DNA of 8,131 bases, from contig JBHIBR010000064.1 of NCBI GenBank assembly GCA_046759145.1, positions 1 to 8,131 on the forward strand. Direction: 5' to 3'. This document shows positions 6,126 to 8,131 of the stretch, piece after piece (position 1 is the stretch's first letter; every line of letters starts with the position of its first letter). A program made the position numbers and the translations under genes. Source of the stretch: JBHIBR01 sp046759145 [NCBI: Nitrospinota bacterium] (lineage in GTDB: Bacteria; UBA8248). The notes under the pieces were generated by a model. The model did not search any database. It was given only the letters and a program-made list of their open reading frames with translations, and was not told where the DNA came from.

Positions 6126-8131
6126 GGCTTGCCGCTCCCGGGCCTTCTGTAGATGCGGCGGTACTCGCGGTAGTAGCCCAGCACACGCTGCAGGTAGCGG
6201 CGGGTTTCGCCGTAAGGGATGCGCACGATGAACTCATCCAGGGGGAGCCGGTTTCGCCTCCGCCACCAGCGCCGGGCGGCTGAGCGGCCCGCGTTGTAGG
6301 CCGCAAGGGCGGCGACGAGGTCGCCCCCGAAGTACTCGATGAGTTCCGCCAGGTGGCGCGCGCCCAGGTCAAGGTTGACCGACGGCTCGAAGAGATCCCT
6401 CACCTCCCGCAGCTTGACCCCGTAGCGCCGAGCCAGGCGGGTCCCCGTCGCGGGCATGAGCTGCATGAGGCCCATGGCACCCGCGGGGGAGAGGACCTCG
6501 GGGTCGAAGGAGCTCTCGGCCATGATGACGGCGTTCACCAGGAGGGGGTCGGGGCCCTTCCGGGTCGCCCGCTTCTCCCGGAAGCGACGGGGGTAGGCGA
6601 GCTGCCAGAAGCCCGGGGGGAGACCCTCTCCCCCCGCCACAACCTCCTCCCCGAAATGGGCCCGCATGAGGGCGAGCGCCCGATGGGGGAGGCCCGCGCG
6701 GGAGAAGGCCTGGGCAGCGCGGTAGGCGAGCGCTGGAAACTTCGCGAGCGCCTCGAACTCCCAGGCGGAGAGGCGAAAGAGGGAGAGATCGGAGAGCGTC
6801 TTGGCAGCAGCCAGCCGCCGCGCTTCGCCCCCGTCCAGAGCCCCCGAGGGGAGGGCCGGGAGGAACTTCTTCTCATCCACCTTCCGCATCGGCGGGAGCT
6901 CCCCGCCCGGGAGCCCCCCCAGGGCCTCTGCTGCCAGCTGCCCGTAGTAGGTGTGCCGGTACCGCGAGACGGTCTCCCGGTAGCTCCGCACCGCCTCGCG
7001 CCGCCGGCCCAGACGCTCGGCGGCGCGGCCCGCCCAGTAGAGGGCATCGTCGAGGAGGTTGGAGTTCGGATAGTCCCGGGCGAGACCGCGCAAGGCCCTA
7101 AGGGCTTCCTCGAGCCGGCCGGACCTGTAGTGGACCCAGCCCGCTTTCCAGCGGGCCCGCTCCGCGTAGCGGCTCCGGGGGTGCTTGCGGGCCACCTCGC
7201 GGTACAGGGCAAGGGCCTCCTCCAGGCGGCCCTCTTCCTCAAGGTGGCCGGCAAGCAGGAGCCGCACGCGCGCGGCCCAGGCGCTCCGGGGAGATTCCCG
7301 CAGAAGCGACCGGACCGCCTGCAGGAATTGCCCCTCCTGCCCGAGCCTCAGGTGGGTCCGGGTCAGGAAGAACCAGGCCTTGGGCCGGGCGGGATCGGGG
7401 GAATTGCCGGAGAGAAAGGCTTCGAGGTGCACCAGCGCCCGCTCATTCTCCCGGAGGAAGAAGAGAGAAAGAGCCCTCTCCAGACGCACGAGCTTGCGGT
7501 GCGGGCTCCGCGGATAGAGCCTCTCGAACTCATCCCATGCGGCCAGGGCCTCCCGGTAGAGGAAGAGCTGCCGCAAGGCGCGCCCCCGCAGGAGCAACTC
7601 TCTCTCCCCAGGAGGCGGGAGGGGCCGAGGGAGTCGCGAAGCGAGGGCCTCCTCCCTCGTCCGAGCTACCCTCGCCTCGGGCTCCCCCGGGCGGTTGAGC
7701 CAGAGGCTTCGGTAGGCGCGGGCCGCTTCGGCGAGCTGCCCCGCCCGCTCCAGCATCTCCCCCAGCCGCAGCTCCACCCCCGGCGCCGCCTCGTCGGCCG
7801 GGTGGCGCTCCAAGAAGTGGCGGTAGGCAGCGGCGGCCTCACGCCAGCGACCCTCCCTCTCCAGGGTCTCTCCGATGGCTTGCCGGGCCCGGGGGGTGAG
7901 CAGACTTCCAGGATGGCGCTCCAGCAGCTCCCGGTGAGCCCGGCGGGACTCGCCCTCCCTGCCGAGCTCCTGGAGGGAGCGCGCGCGGAAGTAGGCGGCA
8001 TAGTCCGCCACCTTGGGGAGGCCCTTCCGGGCCGCCTCCAGGTGGGGGAGAGCCTCCGCCCAGCGCTCCCGCTTGTAGAGGGAGTAACCCAGCAGAAAAC
8101 GAAGGCGGACGCTATCCCGCCCGGGTACCTT
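6122..8131 (-). CDS. slt: Soluble lytic murein transglycosylase, 5' end outside the window
   Basis: This enzyme cleaves the MurNAc-GlcNAc bond of peptidoglycan non-hydrolytically, leaving 1,6-anhydroMurNAc ends, in the periplasm. The frame is open to the window edge. The GTG at 8011 is internal, because the 40 codons before it encode TPR-like sequence (RFLLGYSLYKRERWAEALPH). So 669 residues are visible and the signal peptide is missing. Numbered from that GTG, residues 1-450 are alpha-helical TPR-type superhelix repeats, ending with TYYGQLAAEALG (354-365), a conserved feature of Slt proteins. The C-terminal SLT domain (about 485-620) has family 1 motifs: AESSFDP with catalytic E499, GAMGLMQLMPATG, AAYNAGRSAARRW, and IPYGETRRYLQRVLGYY. 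E499 is encoded at 6515-6517. The stop overlaps the anmK start as GTGA, indicating translational coupling of murein cleavage with salvage of its product. Identity is firm. The exact subfamily is less so, because the N-terminus is absent. Confidence 0.93.
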   Translation of the reverse strand, partial: KVPGRDSVRLRFLLGYSLYKRERWAEALPHLEAARKGLPKVADYAAYFRARSLQELGREGESRRAHRELLERHPGSLLTPRARQAIGETLEREGRWREAAAAYRHFLERHPADEAAPGVELRLGEMLERAGQLAEAARAYRSLWLNRPGEPEARVARTREEALASRLPRPLPPPGERELLLRGRALRQLFLYREALAAWDEFERLYPRSPHRKLVRLERALSLFFLRENERALVHLEAFLSGNSPDPARPKAWFFLTRTHLRLGQEGQFLQAVRSLLRESPRSAWAARVRLLLAGHLEEEGRLEEALALYREVARKHPRSRYAERARWKAGWVHYRSGRLEEALRALRGLARDYPNSNLLDDALYWAGRAAERLGRRREAVRSYRETVSRYRHTYYGQLAAEALGGLPGGELPPMRKVDEKKFLPALPSGALDGGEARRLAAAKTLSDLSLFRLSAWEFEALAKFPALAYRAAQAFSRAGLPHRALALMRAHFGEEVVAGGEGLPPGFWQLAYPRRFREKRATRKGPDPLLVNAVIMAESSFDPEVLSPAGAMGLMQLMPATGTRLARRYGVKLREVRDLFEPSVNLDLGARHLAELIEYFGGDLVAALAAYNAGRSAARRWWRRRNRLPLDEFIVRIPYGETRRYLQRVLGYYREYRRIYRRPGSGKP

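Noticed and set aside
5479-6372. Minus-strand frame spanning the slt/anmK boundary
   Set aside because: It is out of frame with both genes and gives compositionally biased sequence, while anmK and slt explain the region.
8009-8011. GTG as the start of the transglycosylase
   Set aside because: Forty open codons upstream encode TPR-like sequence continuous with the repeat pattern, and no signal peptide follows this GTG.

Overview
The window is very GC-rich, with G/C-dominated third codon positions and long C/G runs, and it is densely coded. It carries four full genes and one truncated gene, arranged as two convergent operons. The lytic transglycosylase and anhydromuramic acid kinase point to a Gram-negative bacterium that recycles its cell wall. 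The GC level and the membrane-anchored TPR protein would suit a deltaproteobacterium-like or similar deep-branching high-GC lineage. There is no marker gene, so that placement is a weak inference.

Plus strand, 37-3575: an N-acyl-D-amino-acid deacylase (amidohydrolase superfamily) is followed, through a 4-bp ATGA overlap, by a 650-residue protein. This protein has one N-terminal membrane segment, a roughly 230-residue Pro/Glu/Gly-rich linker and a C-terminal array of 40-residue TPR repeats. Its stop codon overlaps a second ATGA, placed at ideal distance from a near-perfect Shine-Dalgarno, which opens a 43-codon reading frame of unknown status.

Junction, 3576-3676: about 100 bp separate the TPR stop from the stop of the convergent operon. 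A GC-rich hairpin lies just after the TPR stop, but neither strand shows a clear U-tract.

Minus strand, 8131 down to 3677: a soluble lytic murein transglycosylase (5' end outside the window) overlaps anmK by 4 bp (GTGA). anmK is followed after one base by an M20-family metallopeptidase. Slt-type enzymes release 1,6-anhydroMurNAc products, and AnmK phosphorylates anhydroMurNAc to MurNAc-6-phosphate. The M20 enzyme and the convergent D-aminoacylase are plausible but unproven processors of muropeptide-derived peptides and acylated D-amino acids. The window therefore reads as a probable murein turnover and salvage neighbourhood.

No mobile elements, CRISPR arrays, tRNA or rRNA genes were seen. 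No gap without a gene exceeds about 100 bases.
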